64,000 nt of DNA, taken from Scatophagus argus (lineage: Eukaryota; Chordata; Actinopteri; Scatophagidae). The position numbers and the translations under genes are program-made. This document shows positions 41,432-53,290 of the stretch, piece by piece. Where the stretch lies: assembly GCF_020382885.2 (NCBI RefSeq), contig NC_058514.1:11146249-11210248 (forward strand), read 5' to 3'. The notes under the pieces were generated by a model. The model had not been told where the DNA came from and did not search any database. It saw only the letters and a list, made by a program, of their open reading frames with translations. The first letter of the stretch is position 1. Every line of letters starts with the position of its first letter.

Positions 41432-42199
41432 GCTGTATCCTCTTCAGATGAGGGCCGGGGGGTTCTGAGATTGCATTTGAGCCAATGTGTTTCATCTCAA
41501 ACGGACTGTTTACCTGAACGCAACCAAAGCCAAATGGGAACACAGAGTGATACCACATCTCTTGGCTAAACAGAGCACTCTATTACAGCTCCACTTTGTG
41601 GTTTAGGATGATAAGTTGGGTGGAGTGCCTTACTATTAACTTACCCCGGCTTGAATCACCAAACCTGTGCTGCTGCTCTGTTTGGGTGTTTGTGGCAAAT
41701 GTGAAAAGCCCTTGAGTGAAGGAAAAGCCAGGTGAATCTGTAGTGGTTACTTATTGTGCCCAGTTGCTCAGCTCACCTTACTGCAACCTGACTACAAACT
41801 TTCCTGGTTGAGACGTTTCTAACACTGAAGTGGTGAAAGTGGACAGTCTATCTCATTTCCAAGCGATGAGATATCATATCAAATATTTCTCCTCACTGGC
41901 AGTGTGCTAATAAAGGCTGAATTCACCTAGATGGGTGTTGTAGCATCAATACTAGGTACACTGACTCATGTATTAGTCAGTATGCTGACTCACGTTAATG
42001 CCCTCTTGCTGTCTCTGCTGCTGGGGTTCTCATCTAGCTTTTCCTGTCTCATAAAGAAAAACACTTTCTCCCTTCAGCTATTGATGATATGAATTTTATA
42101 GGTGACCCAGGAGCTTTTTGTTTATTTTGCTGCTCTGACATTGTTGTTCTGTCTTTAGCTCTAGGCTACATTTTTGCATTAATTGTGGACACAAGGACA

Positions 42200-42590
42200 T
42201 ATTAAAGGACTACTTTGGGAAATAGAACTATTAGCTATTTTTTATTTAGACAGATATAGATTTCACTCTCATTTCTGTCCATTAAAAATGAAAGTAGGAC
42301 AGGTTAGCTTAGCAAAAAGACTCAAAACAGGGAAACAGCTACGATTGTGTCCATAGGTAACAAAGTCAACTCATAACAACTCATCTCAGACGTTAACAAA
42401 TTAACATGTATCTCTTTAACAAAAACTGTTTTCTGTTATATAAATCTGTTATCCTTTGACTTGCCAGTAGTTTATCTGTTTCCAGTGTTTTGTGCTAAGC
42501 TAAGCTAACCAACTGCGGCTTTCATATATTTTAACTATGTGTTTTTGAGTTGAAAAAGTGACCATTTTGCAAAACCTATTTTTTATATTC
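42200..42590. mobile_element. Fold-back MITE-like repeat
   Basis: The left arm (GGTTAGCTTAGCAAAAAGAC near 42302, then CAGGGAAACAGCT) is matched in reverse complement by GTTTCCAGTGTTTTGTGC and TAAGCTAAGCTAACC near 42479-42510. The outer left end ATTAAAGGACTACTTTGGGA (42202-42221) has a weak counterpart near 42570-42585. It has no coding capacity and matches a repeat type I recognise from many teleosts. The ends are approximate. Confidence 0.55.
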
Positions 42591-43480
42591 CTGAGAAAAA
42601 CGTGAGGTTGTGATGAGGGTGAGCAAATACAGAACATGCCAAGATTATTATTCAGTCCTGGGTTTTACATCTGTACCAGGAACTTGATAACGGTGTACAT
42701 CTGGGAGCTGTTTTCTCATCCTCCCTCGTAAAACCTTTCCCATATCGCGGAGTTAACATCCAGGAGTGAAAAGTGGAGGTGAGGCCAGGGGAGTCTGTGG
42801 TATGATTGTATCTCTGCTGCATCACCACCAGCTCAGACAGGTCTCAACTGGCTGCTCCTCCACCTTGGCAAGCCTGTCGAGTCAAAACAGCTGACATCAT
42901 CCTGCAAGAAGCTGGAAAGCCTTATTGCAAGGTGAGACTTGGGTTAGGAAAATATGCTTTGATCCAAACGGGGCCACAAGAAGGTCTTTCCAAAAAGTAT
43001 CCTGACGCCTGAGTGGTGACTGTGCCACTGCCTTTCGAAAGACTAAAAGAAGATACCAGTGATATGGAAAACTATGTGAAGTGCAGCCATATATGAAATC
43101 TCTGTATTTGTGTTGTGTGTGTAAATTCACTGATTGAGGTTATAGGACATCTAAGTATGGAGAATATAAAGCAATTATTTCTATGTTAAACAGGAACATG
43201 TTTAATTACGCATCAAAATGGCAATGAGATATGAGGACAAGGGATGAGTAAAAACAGTGAGACACACTATTTAGTCCTGTCTAAGTCAATTTAGAAAAGG
43301 CATTCATCTTCACACAGAAATGAGCATCCATATATCATATGGTTAGACTGCCACCGTGTGGTCATCTGTGATCACTGCAACACAACGCAACCTGTGATCT
43401 AATTTAATTTAATTCACTGCAAGACAAAAATTGTACAATAAAATTGACACAATTTGTTGACATGGGTTTATATTAAATTT
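42591..43480. other. Spacer next to the creld2 3' end
   Basis: No gene or repeat recognised in this stretch. Confidence 0.4.
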
Positions 43481-43484
43481 AACA

Positions 43485-43789
43485 TGATACGCCTTTATTG
43501 AAACACCATCAACTGTAAAACCATACAACAAATAAAGACATCAAGTGGTAATTTGAGGACAGCAAAGAAAAGCAAGAATGACCAGCATACCGAGAGCTTA
43601 AAATGTCTTTTTTTTTTTTTTTTTTTTTGTCCTTTAATCCATGATCCACAGCGGGAACAGCTTTTGTTGGACTTAAGAGCAGTTGGAACATTAAGTGCGT
43701 GTTGTCGACAATTTTAAAACGAGCTGCTTCAGATGTGCAGTAATTCCAACCTTTCTTCCCAGTTGCTCCCCTTGGTCACAGTTTTTACA
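43485..43789 (-). other. creld2 3' UTR with polyadenylation signal
   Basis: On the minus strand the sequence after the creld2 stop reaches AATAAA (complement of 43494-43499), predicting a transcript end near 43480. A T run at 43608-43628 (A run in the mRNA) lies within it. The extent is inferred from the signal. Confidence 0.6.
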
Positions 43790-46700
43790 TCAAAGCTCCC
43801 CGTGTGGGCTTGTGGTCGTCTCAGATGCTTCTGACTCTTCCTCTTTTTCTGATGGCAATGAAAGTATAAATAATAATAATAAGAAGAAGAAGAATAATAA
43901 CCTAATGTATTCACTTCTGTGTTGATAATATTGTGATACTGTGGCAAATTTTCACATCAGCTGAACTACAGAATTATCTGTGTATTTTTAATATTATGTA
44001 ATTTTAATATTTTACAATTCACTTTCAATTTGTTTCATCAGCTGTGGTATAAAATTTACTTTATAGTGGGCAATATAAGCTTTTTTGTGTTCAAAAATTC
44101 AGAAAAGACTTGCTAATATACACAATAGATATTTAGACTGTGTAGAGCACAAATCCAACGAAAGCAGCCTTTAAACCAATAATCCTCACCTGGCTGTGGC
44201 ACCTGGACACACTTGCCATCTTGCTCCTCATAGCCACTCGAGCAGATGCACACATAGCTTCCTTTAGTGTTGACACACTCTTGGTGCTCCTCAGTGCATA
44301 CGGACTCTGGCTGGGAACACTCGTCGATATCTGGAAAACACAACGCAACACTGATACGCTGACCAGATCAAGTTACCCCAGACACAAAGTCACCAAGCGG
44401 TCAGAGGTAATACAAACAGAGCAAAGCAAACGTAGCGGCTGCAAAAAAGACTCGGCAAAGAGGCAAGACAGAGACACCTTCTGGCCACGCACGCTGTTAA
44501 AGCACCAGCAGGAAACAATAAGAAGAAGACGGACACACAGCTAAATGGATCATAACATCAAGCTCAAAGACGAATGATATTCCAGATTTTTCTTAATTCC
44601 TAAATGTGTATTGGTGTCACTAACTTTTTTTTTGTATATCAAAAGCCTGATTTTAGGGCTCCAGCAGCATGCAGATTTCATTTTTTATATCGACAAGAGG
44701 CGTTTATCATATCATGTACATCTGCCTTTCTTATACTACAATTGTATCTTATTAGTGTCATTTAAAAAAGTGAGTAAACGCCATAAAACATTTCATTTCA
44801 TTGCAACACTGCCTAATATCATATTCCTCTGAGCCACAGCGCTACACTTTTATCAAAAGACAATTAAAAACACACTAAACAGCCACATATACTTACTAGC
44901 AAAAAGAAATCAATTAATCAGTTCGCAACAGGCCCCTCAAAAGCACTATTTCCTATCATCTGAGTGACATTTGATGAGAACTACAGTGCACTAGCTGTTT
45001 TTTCTCACTGTTTTTTGAAATTGTGAATCACAATTTTTGCTCACAATTCTCATAGAGTTGATAAAAATATGAAAGAGTCAAATCTTTTATCCAAATAGTA
45101 AATTATTTGCATCGTACCCGTGCAGGTGCCCTCTGTGTCCTGGTACCCACTGGCACAAGCCTGGCACTTATCAGGACCGGCTCCAGTGCAGCCGGAGCAC
45201 ACTTTGTCACAGACTGTAAAGGACAAACACAACAAACAGCTTCCTATTAGAGGAATATCAGTAAACAAACATTTACTTTTCCAATTTAACTGCTGTAAGC
45301 TTGTGAAATATTAAATAAAATAAAAATAAATCCCCAATCCAACAATGGATTTGGGAACTTTATATATTAAAGCAGAAATACACCTAACACTAGCAGCATT
45401 TCTTTTTACCATACAGTAGAGACTGTTGTGTCCACATCTTTTAGATCAAAATGTTGTGCAGAGAGAGTAATCACCCTTGCAGGAGTAGGAGCCGTCCGTG
45501 TTAAGGCAGTATTGATCTTCTTTACATGGAGAAGGATCTGAGGAGCACTCATTTACATCTGGAACACATGAGAGTTAATGCAGCTCAGTTGGGAAGATGT
45601 TAAACTGTGCTGATTTCAAATGACAAATGAAAGACATCCTTTAAAATCAAATCCACCTGCATTTAACTCAAGCTTTAGCTGATTTTACCTTAACACTCTC
45701 GAGAAACTGTTTCGACAATGGAAATGTATTTGGTCTGTAATAAATAGTAGGGACCGTATTTAAACTAGAGTTACCACCTAGACTGCTGGCACTATTTTAT
45801 AAAACACATCCTGTTGTCCTCCTGTCATTCTGATGTCGCTGTGGCTTCCTGAACACTCATTTTTATATCTACTTAACTTCCTATTGTGCTTCCTGGTTTC
45901 GATTCCTCACTACAGTTGCTCCACAAATTCACTTCTTTAACTGAAATGTTTGAAATGTTGTTTTGTTTTTTCTCATTCAGTTTTAAACATGCTAATTCTC
46001 CTCAAATCATACTGAATTTCTGACTTGAAACAACTTTTGGATACTTTAGTTTTAATTGATTTTTAACTCTGATTTGAGCTGTTTTAAAGTCACCCAAGTC
46101 TAAATATTAGATTCTTTGATAAACAGTGAATTTGTTGGATAATTTTAAGTAAGTTTGCTTGTCATTCTTTTGGCTCTCTTTTGAACTACGAAAAATGAAT
46201 TTGTATTTGTTTTATATGTATTTTCACACATTAAGTCTTACATGGAACTATAAGAGAACAGTACAGAGTAAATACAGAAGACTGATTTACAAAATCCTTA
46301 ATTTTATACAATATTTCACTACTGTTGTGCTTTGGTTTAATGTATGTGCTATCACTCAATTTTATTTCAATTTCATCAACTTTTTTGAGTTTAATTTGTG
46401 TATTTGTTGCAGGATTCCCAAAAATCATGAATTTAGTTTTACTTAAATCCAAAAGTAATTTCAAATTATTACTAAAATTAGTATCATCTACAAACAGAAT
46501 TCATATTAATGTTTCACAAACCCCTACATGATCTACATGGACACTTTACTTTTTACTCTTTCTGCTCTTACCAACACAAGCTTCCTGGTCATCCTCCTCC
46601 CAGCCATCTTTGCACTCATCACAGTCCTGATTGGTTGCTCCAGTGCAGGTTTTGCAGGATGAGTGACATTCTGTAGTAGGAGGTGGAGCCCGAATTCAAA

Positions 46701-48342
46701 AATCATGACAGGTTTGATAATTTCCTTGTTTGTGTGTATGCAGGTCAGTGATGCATCACAGAAAAAGCTAGCGGTGCAACAGCAGCTGCATGTGTACCTG
46801 TGCACAGAGAGAAGGTGTCATTCCTCACTTCGCTGAAGTAGCCGTCAATGCAGTCCAGGCAGAACTCCCCTTTGTAACCGTGGTGACAGCTGCACTTTCC
46901 GTTCCCTCCACGAGTCCCTTCGCCATCGCACATCCCGTTGCCATGACAAGGTCTGTCAGCGCCCCCCACACAGGCTTCAAAGAATAAAATCAGAAAGGCA
47001 GCACAAATAGAAAGGTTTTACTTTTAATAGAACTTTTAACATCACTGCCACATCCACATGTGCTTGGGGTTATTCATGTTTGAGCTACATTATGCCAGAA
47101 ACAGAACTGATGTACTAATGCTACTCTAGTGTTAATAAAAGGATTTTCCTCACCATTGCAGTCTGGTCCAAATGTTCCCTTTGGACAGCACACTTTGATA
47201 GTTTCAATGCAGAACCATTTATGCAGATCAGGATGTTTTGTTTTCCTGCATTGCAACAGGAAACAAAACAGGAAAAGGTGAGGTGTATGACATTTTTACT
47301 GAGTGAAATGATGCTCTCATACACAAATAACTTCTGCGGGTGACACCTCTCATCCTATCAGGGTATCAATCAGTTTGTTTTTTTTTTTTCCACATCCTTG
47401 TGCTATTAAACTGACAGGGGAATCCCAACCAAGTGGCCGCTATGGCTGACTTACCTCTTGAACCACCAAGTTTCAAAATGCTCTTCATGCTCCTCTACCA
47501 TGCGGTTGCACTCGAAGCTGCTGCTGTCACACAGGCCCTCCACAATCTCCACCAGACGGATCTCGCTGTGAATGAAAAACAGAGCAGAGGTAGATATGAG
47601 TATGCGCTACCCATTGCAACAAAAAAAGGAAGCATTGCATGGAAGTTAGTTCACGTCTGCAGGTTTTTGAGGAAATGCAGAGACGTGAGACAGACCTTGT
47701 AAGAGAAGGAAATGATCACCTTACACCTGCCAAATGTTGCAGTTTGAAGACTTACCCACCAGCCAAACAGTTAGTCAGAGATTCAAATGCCTATTGTTTA
47801 TCAAAAGCTTTGACCCACTTTTTTGTATCAAGTACAACAGCCTGTGACTCTTGTGCAAAGCAAACATGGCTCTGATGACTGACCCCTGTGGCAGGGTGAC
47901 CTTTAGTTCGGACAGGACAAGATCCACCGTCTCACCTTGTCTCATATTTAGACAGCTTTCTCTCCTCCCAGGCTGTGTTGCCTCCGCCAAAGTTCTGCTT
48001 TGCTGTTCTGTCAAAGCCCTAAAACACAAAAACATAGTCATTATTTACACAGAAAGAAAGCACACAAGGGTCTGACAGAAGTAAAAAGACATTTCAGGCA
48101 TTTGGCAGCATTCGGTGTAACAGGAAACACAGTATAAGAGCAAGATATCAACAAAATGAAGCACAACACATAAGATAATTTAAGAAATGCTCCCTGACCT
48201 TGTTGAAGTTATCTGTGATTTGCTGACAGGTAATACAAGCGCTTTTTAAATCCCTCTTGGCGTCGGTGACTTGAGAAAGTAAAACAAGAGTTACACAAGA
48301 GAATAGCAGCAGTAGCCGCAGCTCTGGACCGGTGAACAGCAT
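43790..48342 (-). CDS. creld2: Cysteine-rich with EGF-like domains protein 2
   Basis: Ten coding exons on the minus strand: 48342-48199, 48018-47936, 47565-47455, 47245-47154, 46974-46798, 46670-46572, 45558-45475, 45213-45118, 44330-44190 and 43848-43790. They join in frame with GT-AG introns to 361 residues (human CRELD2 has 353). A signal peptide (about 1-28) precedes CITC at 36-39, the CRELD CxxC. The N-terminal CRELD domain includes NFGGGNTAWEE, CDSSSFECN and HKWFCIETIKVCC. An EGF-like module, furin-like Cys-rich repeats and calcium-binding EGF starts (DVNEC, DIDEC) follow. The last exon encodes an acidic tail ending HGEL. CRELD2 is an ER-resident, stress-induced protein with chaperone or disulphide-isomerase-like roles. 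It shares a 527-bp promoter with alg12. CRELD1 is excluded because there is no transmembrane pair. Confidence 0.95.
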
Positions 48343-48869
48343 CTCAGGCGATCAGTTCAGACACAGTTTCATATCAAGACACAGCTTCAGCCACTCGCAA
48401 GCAAGCTTTCAACTGGTATTAAAATGCTGCACAGTTCGGACACATCTAAATGAGCTGCACTTAACATTAAATACAAGTTAGCGTTATCTATGCAAAGCGC
48501 AAGAAAGTACTATTTACATGCCGGGTGTGAAAAAACGATGCCGTTTTAGATTTCCGCGTCAGCCTCTTGTCCGAATTGTGGCTTGCGCTGATTTGCTGGG
48601 ATCATCTGTCAGTCAAACGTACAACCAAATACAAGCCGCCACGCGCGGGACATAAAGGTCCTTCCCCACGTGGAAAATCCAGGAATTCTGTTAGTGCTAT
48701 TTAAAATAATTTCTTTTTCCTTTTCTCTAACGTTTTTGAAAAACTTCTAAATTATATCTCAAGTTCATTTTTACTAGAAAAAGAATAATAGTATTTCTAG
48801 CAATATGAAGCTATCTTGTATCGTCCACTTCCTGTTTTCACCGGAAGTGGTGAAAATCTTTCAGCTGTC
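48343..48869. promoter_or_regulatory. Bidirectional creld2/alg12 promoter with ERSE-like site and ETS pair
   Basis: The 527 bp between the two start codons are CpG-containing around 48540-48650. An ER stress response element-like motif CCAAA-N9-CCACG lies at 48625-48643, with the exact nine-base gap of the ERSE consensus CCAAT-N9-CCACG and one mismatch. A CCACGTGG palindrome follows at 48666-48673. Close to the alg12 start there is an inverted ETS-type pair, CCACTTCC (48825-48832) and GGAAGTGG (48843-48850). Human and mouse CRELD2 and ALG12 are also divergent, and CRELD2 is known to be ER-stress induced. Activity here is inferred. Confidence 0.7.
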
Positions 48870-51800
48870 ATGGCTGAAAAGAGGAAATTTTGGGGGCTGC
48901 CACTGCTGTTTTTATTAAAAGCTGTTGCTCTGCTACATTTATTCATTTGTCCGTTCACCAAAGTTGAAGAGAGCTTTAATTTACAAGCAGCGCACGACAT
49001 TCTGTATCACAGACTTAACTTTGACAAGGTAAGTAGGTGTTATAGATGCAGGTACTTTAATTGTGCTAACAGCTAACTATGCACAGCACCAGTGAATGAA
49101 ATAATTGTTTTCAAATCAAACATTCGTAAAAATGTTACACAAACCATAGAGACAGCACTTACATTAACACAATATCTATTATAGAGATTTACACATTTAT
49201 AGCTTCATCATTTGTAGAAGGGGGAAATGGGTTTAAATGTAAAGTCCCAGAAACAGCCCCAAAATTAATACGAAGTCATGAGTAAACTGATAAACAGATA
49301 TGACAAAGCTTGCAATGTTTACGAAAGCACTGTTTAGTCAGAGAAATTAATACTGAATTGTTCCTGTTGATCTATAAAATGTTATCTTTGTACTTTCAAG
49401 GAGTATAATTTTATCATTACCATATTAGCTAAAAAGGCCATTTCTTATTAAAAACTAAAATGAGTGTCAATTTTATTCGTATACCCCCAAAACATACAGT
49501 TAAGTCATTTTAAGGAGCCATTCATTTCAAGTCCTGTAATCACACCACATTGCAGTATGATGTCAGGTGTTTAAATCTTGTATTGAAATAGTTTAAAGTT
49601 TAATAAACAGATCTCAGGTTGAGATCCATTAAGCCACTGCTATGGAGCTGTATTAATGTCTTGCTGTTGTTGCGATCAGAGCTTGTCCTGTCCTTTCAGT
49701 ATGACCACCATGAGTTCCCTGGCGTGGTGCCACGGACATTCCTCGGCCCTCTGTTTCTGTCCATGCTCTGCTCTCCTGTTGTGTTTTTGTCCTCTCTGCT
49801 GGATGCACCAAAGTTCTACACACAGCTGACAGGTATACTGCTAATATCTCACTAATTGGTACTTTTCAGACCACCGATATGTCAGAAACTATGTTGCCTA
49901 TTTTTATTTAAAGCAGTTTCAACAAACCCATTCTCTTGATGTATTGTGTGCAGTCCGAGCGTCGTTGGGGTTGTGTGTTATTGGGGCACTATGGTACATG
50001 CAGAGAGAGGTGAGGAAGCAGTTCGGCTCTACAGTTGCGGGGCTCTTCTGTCTGACATGTGCTTCCCAGTTTCACTTAATGTTCTACAGCACCAGGACGC
50101 TCCCTAATGTATTTGCGCTGCCAATAGGTAGGTGTTGGTAATACTTATCACAAACCAGAGGCTGTGCGTGAAACTATCATTTTTCTGAGTAAATTTATCA
50201 GTGACATGATGACAGCATGTTTTTCTTCCAAGTTCTGGTAGCGTTCACGTCTTGGATGGCTCAGAAATACGGCTGCTTCATTAGCCTCTCTGCATTAGTC
50301 ATCATTGTGTTCCGGTCAGAGCTCTGCATCTTCTTGGGTCTCATGTTATTGATATCACTGCTGAGCAGGAAGCTGGGACTGCTGCAACTACTTTACTATG
50401 CTGTTCCTGCTGGGATCTTCTCATTGGGTGAGTAAGACTGTACTCAATAAACAATAAAATGGCTAAAGCAGTATTTGATTTCCTTTTTCTTTTACAGCTT
50501 TGACAGTGGTCATCGACACTGTCTTTTGGAGGAAGCTTTTGTGGCCTGAGGGTCAGGTTTTGTGGTACAACACTATTCTCAACAAAAGCTCCAACTGGGG
50601 AATATCCTTTCATTGACCTGAGTATACTCCCCCATATGCCAAGCGATCACTTGTGTACTTACTTGAACTTCTTAACTGTCACTGACACTCACTTGCTCTA
50701 CCCTCAGTTCTCCTTGACTCTCTTCTCCTCAGTAAACCTCACCCTTTCTTTGGTACTTTTACTCTGCTGTGCCTCGTGCCCTGGGCTGCACGCTGCTCTT
50801 CATCCCCCTCGGCCTCCTTGATAGGCGGATGAGGCTGCTTCTGCTACCCACCGTGGGTTTCATTCTCATCTACTCGCTGCTGCCCCACAAAGAGTTGCGC
50901 TTCATTATTTACACCTTCCCTGTGTTCAGCTTGGTGGCCGCCCGAGGCTGTTCTTTCATGTAAGTTGAAACATATTACCTCACTGCTTGCATTCAGAAAT
51001 ACAGGGTAGGAAATTATAATGACATGACCAAATATGACCCATAGAGTATAAAAATCATTTGAAGGAAGAGAACGTTGACTTGCTAAAGATGCATTTCTGA
51101 GTGCACAGCCAGCAGCAGCATACTGTATATGTTCTTAAAATAGATACAAAGTGGATATTTTCCACTTTTCATTCTTTGTGCTTTAGTTTGTGCAACTATC
51201 AGAAATCCTGGATGTATAAACTGGGCTCTGCGGTTGTGGTCGGCCAGCTGTTGATCAATGCAGTGTACTCCAGTATTTGCCTCTACGTTTCCCACCACAA
51301 CTACCCAGGGGGCCGAGGAATGCAGGAACTACACAGGCTGTTGCCAGTTACAGCAGGTTGGAATCGCTTTCAACACATTATTTGTTTCTTGTACAAGAAG
51401 TCAGAAGCATGAGTAGTTCCTGTCACATTTAAGAGGAGCTAATGAATCAGTAGCTAAAATTGGATACTAATATAATCAAACATTGAAAGCATGCATAATT
51501 TTTTTGTCCAGAGAATGCAGTTCTTGTGTTTTTACACAACTCTTTTGTCACTTCAGATGTCTTTGTTCATATTGACACTTACGCTGCTGAAACTGGAGTT
51601 TCTCGCTTCTTGGAGCAGAACAGGAATTGGAGGTTTGTTTATTTTTTTATTCCAAAATTTTAAATGTATCACACCAAAGTCCATATCATCACTTTTGAAA
51701 TGGTTCCTCTTACATTTTTTTAACAGATATGACAAACGTGAGGACCTGAGCATCACAGATCCTGAGATCAAAATGTACACACACCTACTCATGGTGGCTA

Positions 51801-51970
51801 ATGTCACCAAGATACGGCTACTGCAGGACACTCACCAGCCTCTGGCCTTCGTAGAAGGTTACAGCAATATTGGCTTCAACATGTTTCACTTCCCTCCTTT
51901 CAGTGTGCGATTAGAGAGAAAAACTGTGCTGATGGAGAGAAAGACTGCAACTGGACAACCAAAAGAGTGA
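48870..51970 (+). CDS. alg12: Dol-P-Man:Man7GlcNAc2-PP-dolichol alpha-1,6-mannosyltransferase
   Basis: Nine coding exons: 48870-49028, 49700-49832, 49954-50127, 50233-50427, 50498-50601, 50736-50959, 51187-51356, 51557-51632 and 51727-51970, joining to 492 residues (human 488). The enzyme is a multi-pass ER membrane GT22 transferase that adds the eighth mannose, from dolichyl-phosphate mannose, to the N-glycan precursor. Family motifs seen are [11 protein letters not shown] near the start, [14 protein letters not shown] (about 57-70), [20 protein letters not shown] and a C-terminal YDKRED block. Intron 5 is not a normal GT-AG intron: it starts ATATCCTTT (50602-50610), the U12-type donor, and the frame is kept only if exon 6 starts at 50736. 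An in-frame upstream ATG at 48816 would add 18 residues. The 48870 start was chosen because its N-terminus resembles human ALG12. Confidence 0.93.
50602..50735 (+). other. U12-type (minor spliceosome) intron 5 of alg12
   Basis: The donor ATATCCTTT matches the U12 consensus RTATCCTTT. Branch-site candidates are TTCTTAACT (about 50669-50677) and TCCTTGAC (about 50711-50718). The second lies some 20 bases before the exon, in the expected range. Homology of the next exon ([11 protein letters not shown] against human TSPLLWYFYSA) puts its first codon at 50736, giving AT-AA ends. The AC two bases further on (50736-50737) would give the usual AT-AC ends but shifts the frame. Confidence 0.7.
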
Positions 51971-52350
51971 CTTTAATAGGAATTACGTGTTGGATGAAGG
52001 AGTTAATTTTTAGGGTCCAAAACATGTGTTCTCAGTGGTTACACTGGAATCTTATGGGTATTATTCCATGTGTGAAAAGAGAAACACACGAATCATCTGT
52101 CACATCTGACTTCAAGTTGCATGGAGCCATCATGAATCTTTTTCTCTGTTAAAAAGGTTCTCTCTCTCACGCGAATGTGTAATGTGTTACATTTCCCTTG
52201 AAAATCAAGCGAAAAATGAAATGTCTTCTTGCAGACAGGTAAACTATTTCATCTTCTTCAGATAGTTTTGTATTTTTCCTTTACCTCAGGGTAGGATTTT
52301 GTATTTTGTAGAAACATGTTATAGATGAATAAAGCTGTAACTGAGTGAAA
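51971..52350 (+). other. alg12 3' UTR with polyadenylation signal
   Basis: Non-coding sequence after the stop reaches AATAAA at 52328-52333, predicting an end near 52350. This is inferred from the signal alone. Confidence 0.65.
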
Positions 52351-52474
52351 GAAACCAGATTCCTGAATTAGAAGTTTTATGTTACAAGCTTGCCCAAGTC
52401 TGTAAACTCCACAGTCTGAACATTAAAGTGCATCCCTAATTGATAACCAGTTTAAAAAAGAAATACTCTGTAAT

Positions 52475-53290
52475 ATTGCATTAAGGAAAACCTTTATTTA
52501 CAAATGACCACAAAATTTGCATGGTTCCAGTCTCAATGCGAAAACATTTATCAAATTAGGTTCCGAAGTCATTTAATATAAAAATGTACAGTACATTGTT
52601 TTACTAAATAATAAACCCATAATTTAATCCCCTGGACATAAACTTAAATTGTGCTTAAGAGACAAATTTGTATGTTCCAAACAAACTGCTTATTCTGAAA
52701 ATACAGCAATATTATACATAATCTTATTAAAAACATTTAAGCAAGTTAAAAAAGGTCTATTTCTAAATGACAGTACCATGAGCCACAAATTCACAATGAA
52801 AATTAAATAACATTAACTTAAAACATCTTTCAGTCACAGCATTTATTTTTGGGCCATGTTTTCATTCAGAAAACAACTCTGCATCTATCATGAATACATA
52901 ATAATCAAAAAGCATCCTGACATGATCTGCTCAATTTAACAAAATATTTACAGCATTTTGACCTGAAGTAGTTCTGGATAAGGCACAAGGAGAGAGTAGA
53001 CATGGAAAAACAAGAACACCAATTTACAAGCAAACACATTATCACCAACCCCTACAGCTAGAAAAACCCTCCCTCCCTGATACACTTTTGACTGAGACTT
53101 TTCATCACAACAGCTCCAAAGTGTTTTAACAGTAGTACACAGAATACAATAAAACCTTTAAATCTGGCCTTTGCATTGAGAATCAGTGTATAAATTGATA
53201 TTTTACATTTTGCTCAACAGAAAACCCCCATTTCACAGCTATGCAACTTGGTCCTTGATAAAGGGTTTTCAAGTTAATGGTCAGCAATAA
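52475..53290 (-). other. zbed4 3' UTR with polyadenylation signal
   Basis: On the minus strand the sequence after the zbed4 stop is AT-rich and reaches AATAAA (complement of 52493-52498). The predicted end lies about 130 bp from that of alg12, so the two genes are tail to tail without overlap. Confidence 0.6.

Larger units (their letters stand above)
38691..42195. other. Spacer, no gene recognised
   Basis: Contains a CTC trinucleotide array (39244-39269) and an A homopolymer (41406-41431). No coding exon or RNA gene could be supported. Confidence 0.45.

Noticed and set aside
46231-46464. Minus-strand frame in creld2 intron 6 resembling retroelement coding (DLSKTKFMIFGNPA)
   Set aside because: The piece recalls a reverse-transcriptase tail, but it is only about 77 codons, AT-rich, and no further domain is present; too little to call a LINE.
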